The position numbers were made by a program, and so were the translations under genes. From Morella rubra (lineage: Eukaryota; Streptophyta; Magnoliopsida; Fagales; Myricaceae): DNA of 64,000 nt. A model generated the notes under the pieces. It did no database searches. It was not told where the DNA came from and saw only the letters and a program-made list of their open reading frames with translations. How positions within the stretch are numbered: the first letter of the stretch is position 1; the number at the start of each line of letters is the position of its first letter. Where the stretch lies: NCBI GenBank assembly GCA_003952965.2, contig RXIC02000409.1:124001-188000 (forward strand). Direction: 5' to 3'. Below, piece after piece: positions 49,091 to 62,400 of the stretch.

Positions 49091-50929
49091 CAGTGCACCG
49101 CCTTCAAAGCCATCCCACAAATGAGGCGTCCTACAAAATCACCAAATCAAGAAACTTCCACATTCAGATATCGCTTTCAGAAAAAAAAAAAACCTAAAGT
49201 CACCAAAATCCTTGCCGAATGAACAAAGATTTCCTAATCTCAAACCCTAGTTCTCCCCAACAGAGATAACGTACGGAACTGACGCGGAGTCAACGACTTT
49301 TACTGGGAGTTGGAGTTGGTTATTTCCCGAGAAAACTGGGGAGGCCAAGCACCTCGTTAAGGTTGATTTAGCGACGAGTGCGACGGTTATGAAATGGAGT
49401 TGCCGGCGATACCTTTCGTCCGTGCGGCTATTGTTACCGGGTTTTTCTTTTGGATCCAGCTGGTAGGGTCCGGTTCGGTTGACGTGTCCATATTCATAAA
49501 GATGGGGGAATACGTGCTATATTCCTTTCCCCGACAAATTTCATTTCCTTCCTTCAACTCCTTAAAAATAACCAAATTTCAGAGTTGGTAATTTGGTATG
49601 TCCGTTACAACTTTCTACAATGTGAAGCATACAAATTACAAAAAAAAAAAAAAAAAAGGATCATACAGCTTTGTCAATTTTTTCATTATTCGTTATTTTA
49701 AGCAAAAATTTCCTTCCATTATTTTTTATCCACAGTTGAATATTTCGATTTAATATAAAGGGTATTTATGAATATTATAAATATTAAAAAGTACACCTTG
49801 TAAATTAAGTTTCCAACTATGATCTTTCGAGTGTCGGCCATTTCTAGGTCATACTAGGAAATAAATTATAATTAAAGAAGAAGAATAAATGCTTGTCGTA
49901 AATGCTTGTTGGATAAGTATTGCATAATTTTTTTGCTTGGAATGAATAATTTGGATTAATTAAAAAAAAATTGAATATATTCTGATTTACTGGTGAGTTG
50001 GGAAAAATAATAATTTACTATTGCTATTTATTTAACTTTTTTGCACTAACAAGGAACCTTCACGAAATTTTGACCTTAAGCAGTGGCGTGATGCAATCTT
50101 AGAAGAGTACAACATGTACATGTTGGGACGTGCCTTGCAACCCTTCCATTTCTCGTTACCGTGTAGCATATAAATTAAGTTGGATTTAATCTTTTTAATT
50201 CTTTTTATGAATCTGGACCCTTAGAATAGTGCACATATATTAGCATCCATATAGACGCTAATATATTTTCAAATAATAAAAAAAAAAAACCATTTACCAC
50301 GGCTTACCCTTTTAATTTAAATAAAATCTGTGCTCTGACTGTGTAAATAATTTAAATAAAATCGGGTAAGAATAGTCTCTCTTAAATGGTAGATTCTCAA
50401 CCGCTTGATAGTGGGTCAGACTATGTGATCAATTTTCCTTGGGCCAATCACTCTGCTGGGCTTTGTGTGTTTCCTTGGGCCCATGACTGTTTCTGTTGTG
50501 TAATAGGAACCCAACTAAGACATTGTCTGATTGTATCTATTCCTCAATAATAAATTAAGAGTGAAAAGTGAGGTCCACAATCATTCTTGACAGTCTGATT
50601 TATGAGTTTAATTCAAATGTTATTTCAGTATAATTTATGAGTTTAATCCAAACACTATTTGAACTTAAAATATCTAGATTAAATATTTCAATATCTCATA
50701 ATCCAATAGTATCGTGGTGGCGGGTAATTCTAAAAATTCATTTTGAAAATTTATTTAATTAAAAAAAAAGCTTGAGACCATGTTAGCCATCATTTTTCCG
50801 GCAGTGTACATAACATTGTATGACAGTTTCTTCAGGCCTCACTAGTGCAGCATGTTATAACTCCACTTCCCTCTTCTTGCTTTTTGTCTTGATAAATGTT
50901 TAAGTTTTTATTTATTTTTCTGTCATTTG

Positions 50930-51250
50930 GCTCTTGTTGTAAATGGTTGACATAATTGGTCATATTTGTATTTATGAATTTTTATAATTTTTTTCTGATG
51001 ATATTGTGAAAATTAGAGTAAATTAGAGTTTTTATTAGATTTTATGAAAAAAAAATTACAATTTTGAAATTTTATACTTGATGAAAAAATGGAGAGGGAT
51101 ATGTGATTTAACTAAATATTGTTATATTTATTGTGATGGAAAAAAGATCAGTTGAGGAGAAGAGAGATGCTTTTGAAATTTATTATTATCATTTTTTTAA
51201 ATTTTAGAATTAAAATAGATGGAGGACAAATAAAATTATTTGAACCCCTT
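50930..51250. repeat. AT-rich MITE-like repeat, family B in reverse orientation
   Basis: Shares words such as GTGAAAATTAGAGTAAATTAG and TTATTAGATTTTA with 24420-24700 and 55490-55560. Non-coding, with approximate ends. Confidence 0.35.
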
Positions 51251-51556
51251 ATTTAATGTAAAAACCGAAAAAAGATTAAAATTCATATTTGTACATCTAA
51301 AAATTCTTAAAACCTCAAAAAATTCTATTATCTCAACTTTACAGGCTGTTGTCATCTCATAAAGTTATTCAACTCGGTGGACACCATCGTGCAAATTACG
51401 AGTATCATCATCTAATTCTTACATTACACATTTCGACTTTAACAGCCGCATTTTCACCGTCCACGTTTTTTAACAGAAAACTATTGAAGTGCGCGTTCTT
51501 TGACCACTAAAACATGTTTGTAACTCAAGCACTTATTTATTTAGGTGGTGATTGTG

Positions 51557-51758
51557 GTGGAAATTTTCATCTTAAATTTTTTATATTTATTAAAAAATTA
51601 TAAAATAATTTTTTTATTAAATAATTTTTTTATTATAATATTTATTTAAATTTTTCTCTTTCACTTTTTCATCAAATCTTATAAAATATCTTCATTTTTT
51701 CACAAATTCTAAAATTTCTAACTCTCAAAATTTATATTGCCGAACACCCCCTTAACAG
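51557..51758. repeat. AT-rich MITE-like repeat, family B copy
   Basis: Contains AAAAAATTATAAAATAATTT, ATTATAATATTTATTTAAAT and TTTCACTTTTTCATCAAATC in the same order as 10537-10775. The right edge reads GCCGAACACCCCC, resembling the CGAACACCC end of family A. Confidence 0.45.
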
Positions 51759-53059
51759 AGCCTACCCCTTGGTTACGCAGTTTAGGTGGCTGCCTAAGCC
51801 CCTATCTCAAATTAAGCCCTAAGTCATGAGGATTATATATGTTTAGGGAGGAAAAATGTATTTCAAATATAAACTTTATTTTATAAAAATAATTTTTTAA
51901 TATTAAAGTCTCAAAAAAATATTTCATGCTCAAATTTTATCCGAGATTTTATTTTTGCAAAATAAATTATTTGGTTTTCGTTACTTATATTATATAAGTG
52001 AGGTTTTAAGTATAAATAGCTAGTTTAAAATTTTATTTTTATTAGATTAAAAAATAATGATGCGTCACTCAGAATTTTTATCTTTGACCTCAATTTCTAT
52101 TTATCAGACTCCCTACTCAAGTTGCTACTTGTTTTATGCAACTTTTCCTCAAAATTTGCAAAAAAAGATATTCATACGAGATTTTGGGTGTATATTATAT
52201 GGCGTGTTATGAGAAGGAAGTCCAAAATCACTAATATTTTATGGGTAGTTGATGTATGCATATTTACCTAATTGCTTCCAAAACAATGATATAAATTATG
52301 TTAATTGAAGTAATTCTACTAATTTGCATTTTCGTTTAATTCCTTGACTTTGTTTATAAGAATATAAATTTGTTGATTAAGTGTCAAATCACACAGTAAG
52401 ACTGCACGCAATCATGCAAGTCTTGCTTTTTTAATATTTTTTTTCTCCAAATTGATATTCCTTTATTATATTATGACAGTAATGGGTAGGTAATGAGTAC
52501 TCAAAAGTCTTCTAAATAAAGTGCCAAAATTTTCACACCTCTAGATTCTTGTGACCACCAAGCCGCTAAAATATTTCGATTCTCCGAGCCTATCTGTGCC
52601 AGATTTGAAAAGGATCGGCATATAATCCACGAAGAAAAAGATTTTCTTTTCCACGTTATCTTGATATCGAGGTTGGGTTTGGCCCAAAGTGTCCAACACT
52701 CCGTTACAAGATTGCTAATTGCTCCTTAATTGTCGAGAAGCATGTGTCACGCAGAGACATATTATATATATTGCCTAATTTGTCCTCTGAATCTTTCAAA
52801 AATTGCGGCAAAACATATTGTTAGATTTGACTATATAATGTAGCTCCACTTTTCCGACGCGAGGAAATGGGAGCCATGCATAAACACTGTCCACATCACG
52901 TGTCACTCATTCACATTAAGACCTTTTAATGTTGACGACCACGTATTAAGTTACAGCTTGGAGAACCAGATGGCCCAGAACACCAAGAATCCTCCTAACA
53001 GCACGTACAAGTTTAATAATACTAGTAGGTCACGTTAGGTTGCAAAAAATTGTTCAAAT

Positions 53060-53405
53060 CGGATATCGAAGTATATTGGAGTTTTTATTGGTATTTATAA
53101 AAACTTAGTGATTTTTTAAAAAGATATTTGATTGCAGAGTGATTTTTATTGAAATTTATAAAAAAAATGTAGAAAGAGGTGTTTTCATGTAATTTTTAAT
53201 AAAAAAAATTGGAATTGGAGGAAAAAGTATAGAAAAAATATATTTGATTGTAATTCTTTTTTAAAAAAGGTATTAGAGTCTGTGTGAAAAGATATTTTGA
53301 TATCTGTGTTGAATTTTTTGAGATTTGAGATGTTTTGATGTGAAATTTTTTTTATTTCAAAATATTCACTTAAAATTGTGAATATTTCTTTTGACAGAAC
53401 ATTGT
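53060..53405. repeat. AT-rich MITE-like repeat, diverged family A in reverse orientation
   Basis: Reads like the complement of the copies at 13318 and 35605: AAAATTGTGAATATTTCTTTTGACAGAACATTG at its right side pairs with their left and right end words (sequence quoted in part: ATTGTGAATATTT). No coding capacity; assignment by eye. Confidence 0.35.
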
Positions 53406-56175
53406 CTCAGAGGTTTTGTGCCAATGATGTTATTGAGTATGTGAGAGACAAGAAAGACTATTTCTTATGTGAAAGTACCACTTATTTCAAATATTTAAAT
53501 AACTATAAAGAGTTAGATTTTAGTATCTGAATTATATTCTCTTACATGATCTTTTTGTGTGGATTGAATTATCTTTTAATTAATAAGTTTAATATGTGTA
53601 ATATTTAATTGAAATAAGAATAAAAATGCAGATTAGATTTGAACTCCTGCTTAAGAGGGTAGAGCACACAGCCAGGCTACAGTTTCTTTAACTCACAGAA
53701 CTTGCTGTCGGCCAACTACTGAGGCTTTCATCCAATCGTGAAATCCACTGTACAGTTCTAAAGCTAAACTTTTGAACCGAAAGTTTTGAAAGCCGGTTTG
53801 GCATGAATCTACCAACAATCGCTTTGGCTCGGAAGTAATTTATCATGTCTTTAGACTTCCACGAGACAAGAAGTCAGAAACCCAAGTGGGCGGCCAAAAG
53901 TGCCCCTCTCTAAAGTAATTCTCAAGGTATTGATCATATAGTTACGTTTGAGATCTTCTAGTTGCTTTATATATCATGTAGATAAGTATAAGAAAAATTA
54001 TTGCCGGCTGTGAAGCATAAGTATGATTTTTTTTATAATCAAATTATTGATATTATATGGAGAGGTTCTCAATTTATAAGCGATTTTACTTCTTTGTTTT
54101 TGAGTGGATTTTATAGAAGTTGTTTGAAACGTCTAACCCGATTGACAAATTACTACTGGAAATGCAGGTGGTTGTTTAATTACACCACAATTTGTGATTG
54201 GGTGCTATAGATGCACATCTTCTAATCCACGAAATAGCCTCTAGACCTATAAATACTAGGAAGTGCAAAATTATGTCTCAAAACTCATAATTGTAACTCT
54301 ACTATTTTCTAAAAAAAATTTGAATTCTTCAAAAAATAAGTAGTTTTTTTTAACCTCATATATGAGTCAACTTAAGCTAATTTCAAGAGTTTGTATAGTC
54401 TTTCTATCCTATGCAAATCGGATAATTACCAGATCAAAAATTATAAATATAATCCTAAAAGATTAATAACATTTATAATATTTTCAACTTAAAATTTTGA
54501 AATGAATATACCAAAATAAATAAAATTAATTATAAATAATAATTATTGTAATAAATATAAATAATTTATAAAAAATATTTTTTTTAATTTTTTCACCAAC
54601 TCTAATACTTTAAAACTATCTCATTTTTTTACGACATCACAGGCAAGAAAAAATTTTGCCGACTCGTTAGGTTTCACATAGCTATCAGCTGCTGATGTGG
54701 CGAGACAAAATTCAAAAAAAAGATTAGACACGCTTCTCTGCAGCAATCTGTACGAACAGTATTTATATTTGTTGACTTCTGGGACCAGTATCTCCCACGA
54801 AAGGAAATGCTGGCTGTTCTAACATTTGAATAAAATCGTAGGTTCATCGGAGTCAAACCTTTTTTTTTTTATTCTAGGCCATAAGAGTCAAACTTTAACT
54901 CCACTTTGGTAATTGGCAGGCTGGAAATATACAGGAGCGCGGAGGAATCTCAGAACGCGTGGATTTTAAGAACTTTCCAAACACTGACCCCGAAAACAAA
55001 AAACAGAAATTTCTACTTATAGTTATGGATAAATAATCCATTTTAAATTCCCAGCACAGGACGGCTGATGACCAAAATTTATTTTTCTTATATAGTATCA
55101 ATTTTTGTTTTTTTCCTTAAATTCTTCAAGGTGAAGACAACTCGTGAGCATGCCAGGCTGTAAAGTCAGGTATATTGCTCTTATCCACATCCAGAGATCC
55201 AATAAATGATTAATTAATGATTTATAATTGAGGTCGTGTTGGTCGTGGTTGAAAATATTTTTTAATGATTAATAAATATTTATAGATAATTTTTTTAATT
55301 GTATGAAAGTGGTAAGACTCGTGTAAAAGATATTTAGATTTTTTTGTTATTATCTTGGGAGACGGATTTTGTTTTTAACTTTTAGTTTTTTTAATGTTAA
55401 AAATAGAACACATTAATTTGGCTCAAAAATCGATCACTACATTAACGCAATGTCAGCCTATTTAGGAAAAGCTATAAAAATTGAAGTGAATTAGAATTTT
55501 ATTAGATTTTAAGATAAATTAGTAAAAAGTGAAGAGAACAATTTTTTATATTTATTATAATTAGAAAAGATGACCAATATTATCTTGGGATACACAAATA
55601 TTAGATTATTTACAAATCTGATCTACTTGCACTTCTTAAATTTTCTTAATGTGGATATTTTTTAATACAGGGACAAGATATCTATATAGACAGAAGAAGG
55701 GGGAAAAAAAGCCACCTTATATCATCCATTGTATCCATAGCTCATAGCTCATAGCAAAAATTGCTTTAGGCCCAAATTGTTTATATCTCTTAAATTGAGG
55801 AGGATATTAAAATTTGAACCAAATAAGGAACTTTCTATATAAAATTAAGATGAAAAAAATTAGGAGATATATTTTCACGCGCTAGGAATCGCGTGGAACA
55901 ATTATCGTAAATGGGAACACCGCAAATCCAGTCTCGAGTGTGAAAAGGACAACTCGGCGTCGACTAACGAAAAGCCCCGCGAAGAAAAAAAAGAAAAAAA
56001 AAAAAAAAAAAGCACCTTCTCTCTCCGTGGCTGGCCGCACAGCTCACTCGCTGGCTCTCAAAACACACGCACTTTACCACCTTAGGCTCAGCCACCCTGC
56101 CAATTTGCCGAGGAGCAAAGCTGAACCCAAGGAATTGGTCCTTTATAACACGCACCCCTCGCCAGACCCAAACCG

Positions 56176-56183
56176 TATTTAAA
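56176..56183 (+). promoter_or_regulatory. TATA-like box of the SNF2 helicase gene
   Basis: TATTTAAA about 300 nt upstream of the start codon at 56480, placing a transcription start near 56210. Position relative to a real start site is inferred. Confidence 0.4.
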
Positions 56184-56359
56184 CCTGCACCACCCACATT
56201 CTTCACGAATCCACGACTTTGTTCTCCTCCTTCCTCTTTTTTGGTTTTTGCTTCCTAAAAGAAAAGTCGCCTCGCGAACTTTCTCCGAAACCCCTCTCTA
56301 ACTATCTCTGCGCCTCGACATCCCCAGACGAAGCAATTTCGCCGTCGTTTCGTGCAGAG

Positions 56360-56425
56360 ATGCTATTTGGATGTGATCGGGATCCAAACCGTGGTAGCCG
56401 AATCTCTATCTTAGGTAGGGTTTGA
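56360..56425 (+). promoter_or_regulatory. Upstream ORF of 21 codons with an embedded ATG-TGA
   Basis: ATG at 56360 to TGA ending at 56425, 54 nt before the main start at 56480 and in the presumed leader. A second ATG at 56371 is followed at once by TGA (ATGTGA), a minimal uORF in another frame. If the mRNA starts at the TATA-like box, both are read before the main frame. Confidence 0.4.
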
Positions 56426-56479
56426 AGGGCGAGGGGGAGGAAGAGAGAGGTTTTGGTTTTTGAGCAATTCTTTCTGATC

Positions 56480-59400
56480 ATGTTGATGGCGGACGACGTC
56501 TCCAACATCTGTATTCGGTGCGATTTCTCCACCGTCGATGAAGTCGCCAACGAGAACTTGTCCATCGACCTGGATACGCTTTTTAACATTCTCGGAGAGG
56601 AGCCTCAGCACTCGCAGGTAGGTTCTGGAGATCGCGTGTATTATATGCGAAATTCGCTTTGAGATGTTAGGGGAAATTCAATTGTATGGGTCCTACAGTG
56701 CTTAGTAAACTCTATCTAAGAGCGCGCGGTATATGTGCATGCGTGTTTGTTTGAATTGATGCGTTTCGAGGCTCCGGGGCACTATTTCAGTGTCCGTCAG
56801 TGCTATTGGAAATCTGGGGTTGGCGGAGAACGAGAGTTGAGTCAGGTTTCTGTGAATTCGGAAAGAACTAGGGGAAAGATTCTTAAGTGGGTATGTATAT
56901 TCCTGGATGCTGGCTTGTGCTTGGGCTTCATGACACCATAACCGTGAACTAAAGCAAAACCAGAGCTAGTTTTGGGTTGTCCAATGCATAATTTGGCCTT
57001 CTTCCCGAAGGCCTTTCCAAATTATGAACTAAGGTAGTTGAAGGGAGGTTTATGACAATTGTCGGCCATCCTTGAAATCTAAGCTCACAAGGAATTTTTT
57101 GACATTGATTAATCACATCATTATTAAACGAGGTTGTTGGTAAAGTATGTTGTGAACTTGCTACTGGTTAAACTTTATGATATTTCGTAGCTCATGAAAC
57201 ATCTTTTCGATGAATCCGTGGTTGAGTGATTTGGTGGTATGGGTTGGATGAATTATTTCTGTTTTTGTGCTTTGGGTTGGGGGGAGTTTGATGTGCTTGC
57301 CTGGCATGTATATTTAGGGAAATTTATTTGCAAGTTTAGGGAAAATTACCCAGCAAATTGAACTTATATCAGTATCTTGTCGTTATGTCTGAGCTTTTTG
57401 GTATCAAATTCCAGAGCAGTCCAGAGGATTCTTCACTGAAACATATGTCAGGAGGTGAATCAGCTCTTGATGCTGGCATCTGTGAGAATCTGCAGCATCA
57501 AACAGGTAAATGATTTATGTAGATGTGGTTTCTTGCCTTCTCTACTGGTCTTCCTGCATTCTCTTATTGCTTTTGAGATTCCTAAATATTCTTCTTTTCA
57601 AGTTCATTTTCCTTTTTTTTTTTTTTTTTTTTTTTTTCTAGATCGTATCTCAGCACTTGTAGTGGGATATTGATTCCTCCAATTAGTGTGGGAAATTGGG
57701 TATAAATTACTTCTCAGTGTTTACATGGGTCAGTTCATTTCATTCGTTTTCTTTAGGGTCTCAGTTGTCAGAAAGATCACCTTCATTAGTGGCTGAGCTA
57801 GTAGGTCCTGTCACATTTTCTCATTATGCCAATTTGGAGGCTTCAGATACTGTAACGTGGGGCCCATATACTTTATTTGATGCTGCAGGGGACTCTGTTA
57901 TGGTGTTGGACTCTGGACACAAAGAGCCGTCTATACAGGTTGGCTCTCCTATGGATGCCTGTTCCGCAACTCTCAAAGACTGGTTTTCTGTAGTACCAGG
58001 TCGTGAGTCATCCTTCACAGGGAGGGCTGGAGTTCTGCCACTCGAGATACCAACTAGTAGTGCAGCTTCTAATTTGGCTCATAGAGATGCTCACAATGTT
58101 TCAGATCGTGTAGATAGTGTGTATTCTGATTGCTCTAAGGATAAGACTGAAGCTCAGTGTCGGGATGTACGGGAAGATGTTGATTCCAGATGTACGTAAG
58201 CTCTTCACTTAGTGTATTGATAGGACTAAAGTATTGGCATAATGACATTTATGTCGTCATTTGAAAGTTTTCCTTCGATCATTGTATTGCAATTCATGTT
58301 GTTTATGGAAGCTTAGGTTGAGGTCTTAGTGATGTTTCTGATGAGTGCAGATGCTTTACAGAGCTCTTTTCTGGAGGAAGTGGATGTAAATTTAGCAAGC
58401 TATGGTGATTTGGTCGAAAATAGCATGGATGCCGTTGGACCACAAGAAAATATTCCGTGCACATACATGGGAGCATCCTTCATGGATGCAGATATATTTT
58501 CAAAGAATGTAACTTCTACTGAGTCTACAATCTGTCAAAGTTCTGATGGTATAAGTGACTTTGCTGACCATCGTTCTGCTATGCAATATTGCATGAGTAC
58601 AGATAATACACTTGTTCCTGATTTCTCCTGGAATTATTTACCTCGTACTTATGGCTCTCCATTTTCACTGGGGAATCACGAAATGATGGCTAACATGAAA
58701 GATGAGGTAGGGGAATTTTCTAATGATAGTGCATGCTCAAGTAGTAAGATGATGTTGGATGTCCAAAGGGAAATGACTGGCAGATCTGTCTCAGATGTGC
58801 CTTACTCAGATGTTAACGGATGGAATTTTAAATATGAAGGTAACCACTATATGTCATCACTCAGTGGAAATTCATCATCTGATGTTGAAAATTGTACTCA
58901 GTCATACATGTCAAGCAAAAATCAAGCTACTTTTGTCAAGAATGAAGTAACTGATGAATTGATTGCACCTAGTTGCCATTCCATGGAAGTAATTGATGAA
59001 GCTGTCAGTAGAAAGTCTTGCAGTGCTGATGCCAAAGATTTTGTTGACAGAGACCTGAACCAGTCATCTGATATTTTCTATTCTACCTTGAGTCAGGCGT
59101 ACAATTACACACCATATGAGAAAAATGACATAAGTGCTTCTAAGAGAGCTTGTTATTCTGAAGATGTTAATGAAATTGCTAGTAGATCCCTCATTGATGG
59201 TGCATATTTGAGTGTAAGTGCATCAGAAAAATATTTTCCATGTGCTCAGCCATCCACTTCATGCAAGATGCAGTTGGATTGCTTTGAGGATGAAAGTGTG
59301 GGTAGAGTGGTTCAATCCAAGAGCATGGATTCTCATTTTTCCAGAGTCTGCCCCGAGTTAAGTTGTAATAATTTCTCAGACATATCTCATGTTGAGGATG

Positions 59401-62400
59401 ACTCTGATATATGTATCATTGAAGATATGAGCCATCCTCCACCAACTACTCGTCCCCCAGCAATTGGGAATTCCCTTATTACTTCCCAAGGTTCTACTTT
59501 CAGTGATTCCCATTATTACACTGGAGTTGGAGGCACAAGGATTAAGTCAAGAGATGAGAGGTTGATTTTACGAGTTGCATTGCAGGTTAGTTCTTTTACT
59601 GGATCATCAGCTTTGCCTGCTCTTAGTGGTTTTAGAAATATGCTGTCTGTGTGGAAGCACTGAGACTGCTATCTTTTGATTCTATCTTCTATATATTACT
59701 TCTTGAGGGTTGTTTGTCACCATTATGTCAATGAGATTAAAATGTGTCGTGGATTTCAGGATCTTTCACAGCCAAAGTCAGAAGCTACCCCACCAGAGGG
59801 AGATTTGGCAGTTTCTCTGTTAAGACATCAGGTTTGTATGGTTCCACATGATTAGCTCTTCTTGAGTTTGATTTGGGGAGATCCAAGCTTTTTGAATTTT
59901 GTTGTTTAGAGTTGGGCAATGGCATCTGAACATGTAGCAAAGTATTTTTGAGTACCTCTTGGGTACGGCCCGACTAAAAGTCTTGTGATTAAGTATTCAG
60001 GTATGCGTCAACAGAAGTGGTAGTCTTTGTCAACAAGTTCAGATGCTTACACATGGGGGATGGAATAGTGGGTACAGTAATTTTTTTAATTATAAAAAAG
60101 ATAGTGTTAGACGCAAAGGTGGGATATAGTATACCTAGAGTTCAGGGTCTCTCTAAGTTTCCTTTCTTTTCTTCTCTCTCTCCCCCCCCCCAAAAAAAAA
60201 AAAGAAAAAAGAAACTTTTACTGAGTTTGTCTAGTGTTTTATGTCAGAAAACTGACCTTTCTACACTAAAGTAGGGGTTGATTTTCCTTATGTGTGGTGA
60301 AAATCTTGATATATCACTGGAGAATGGTTCACCTCTTCTGAACAGAAAAAAAAGGAAAGGGGAGTTTGCAGTTGTCATTTTTGGTGTTTGGAAGCTTCCA
60401 AACCAAATGCTATTGGGATTGCAGACATTTTAAGTGGGCTGCTTTTACATGGCATCAATGTCCCTTTCCCTGCTTGATTTGCATGTACAAATTCTGACTT
60501 CTAACTAGTGGATAAAAAAACTAGAAAACTTGCTACTTCCTTATTGCTCTATAGACCTTTTTTTTTTGTCTCTAGCCTTTTGTTTGTCGGTTAGTTTTGC
60601 CCATTTAATATGTGCTAATGTCCTGAACAGAGAATTGCTTTGTCATGGATGGTTCAAAAGGAGACGGCTAGCTTACACTGCACGGGAGGAATTCTCGCAG
60701 ATGATCAGGTTGATGTACTCCCGTTTCAAATTTTTAACACTCTTCAATAGAGATCAAGGAACTGTTGTAAACTTTCTACTGGGTTTATATAATCATGGTC
60801 TTGCAGGACTTATAAAAAAAAAAAATTATGGTCTTGCAGGGATTAGGGAAAACAGTATCTACAATTGCACTTATACTGAAGGAAAGACCTCCATCCTTAA
60901 GAGCCTGTCAAAATGTGAAACAAGGGGAGTTAGAAACTCTAAATTTGGATGAGGATGATGATGCTCATCCTGCACTTGATGGAATGAAACAAGATGTTGA
61001 TTCACAAGATGTGGTGTCAAGTAGAATCCGGGTCAAGAGCACCAACCCTTTGGTCCAAGCTAAAGGAAGGCCATCTGCTGGAACCCTTATTGTTTGTCCC
61101 ACAAGCGTTCTCCGGCAGTGGGCTGAGGAGTTGAAGAATAAGGTAACCAGCAAAGCTAATCTCTCTGTGCTGGTTTACCATGGAAGCAACCGAACAAGAG
61201 ATCCTTGTGAGCTGGCCAAGTATGATGTCGTCCTTACAACATATTCAATAGTCAGCATGGAGGTCCCAAAGCAGTCTCTTGCTGAAGAAGATGATGATGA
61301 GAAAGGAAAGCCAGTAGATGATGCTGGCTTTTCATCCAGTGGGAAAAGGAAATATCCTCCTAATCCTGATAAGAAATCCTCAAAGAATAAGAAGGCTTTG
61401 GACCACGCCCTGTTTGAATCTGCCGCTCGTCCTCTTGCAAAGGTGGGATGGTTTAGGGTAGTCCTGGATGAGGCCCAGAGCATCAAGAATCACAGAACTC
61501 AAGTAGCTAGGGCCTGTTGGGGTCTCCGTGCTAAACGTAGATGGTGCTTGTCTGGGACTCCAATCCAGAATGCAATTGATGATCTTTATAGTTACTTCAG
61601 ATTTCTGAGATATGATCCTTATGCTCTATATACATCATTCTGTTCTACAATAAAGATCCCAATCAATAGGAGCCCCACAAAAGGGTACAGGAAACTACAA
61701 GCTGTCTTGAAGACAATAATGTTACGCCGCACCAAAGGTGAGACCACATGTAAATCTGTAGGAATCAATAATCTATTCATACTTAAGCAAACAATGATGC
61801 TTATTTGTTATTTTTTTCGTTTTGCTGGATTTGTTCGTCCGTGTTCAATTTTTACACGTGTTGAATCATTACTCTCTCTTCCATCTTTAGACCTGTTGCT
61901 TGGCTGGGTTCTGACTCTGCATCATGAAAACTCTTTTACAAACCCTAGAGATAACTTTATGATGCATTTTGCAGTGCTCAGATTTATTTATTTTATTTTT
62001 TTCCGCGAAACTTTATGCTTTCTCCCCATTCAGAACAATTTTCTGATGTACCACTTGGAAACTTGCGATAATAAGTTAATTATTGCTGTTGTCCTCCTGT
62101 GGCTCTAAAGGATAATCTGTAGTTACAGTGCTTGGCACAGCTTTTGGTTACCTGCAAGACGACCATTGCGCACAGGTTCACTTATTAATATCTAGGATCC
62201 ATGAATAGTAAATCCAACTCAGCTCAGATGACCTGTTCACTTTCCTTTTTCCTTTTTAGGTTTAGTTTTATTTTATATATCTGGGTTTTCTCTTTTTGCA
62301 TCTTGATTTATTGGCACTGGGTAAGTATATATGTACTCTCAACAATTTCTTTCATATGCTGTCAGATTCTCATTGTATGCATTGATATGAAATTTACTAC

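Larger units (their letters stand above)
49091..56175. other. AT-rich intergenic region, no gene recognised
   Basis: The right part of GID8's leader and promoter lies up to about 49350. The rest is very AT-rich, with an A run at 49640-49656 and several diverged MITE-like copies (about 50930-51250, 51557-51758, 53060-53405, 54475-54625, 55250-55570). Short frames such as 54001-54210 show no family resemblance. The last few hundred bases before 56176 belong to the promoter of the SNF2 gene and include an A-rich run at 55985-56011. Confidence 0.6.

Noticed and set aside
53641-53700. Possible tRNA-like text (TTGAACTCCTGC..AGAGGGTAGAGCAC)
   Set aside because: No consistent acceptor stem, and the A- and B-box order and spacing do not fit.
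61738-62108. Continuation of the SNF2 exon 7 frame past its donor site
   Set aside because: Loses helicase similarity at the GTGAGA donor and ends in a stop; the next true exon resumes at 62444.
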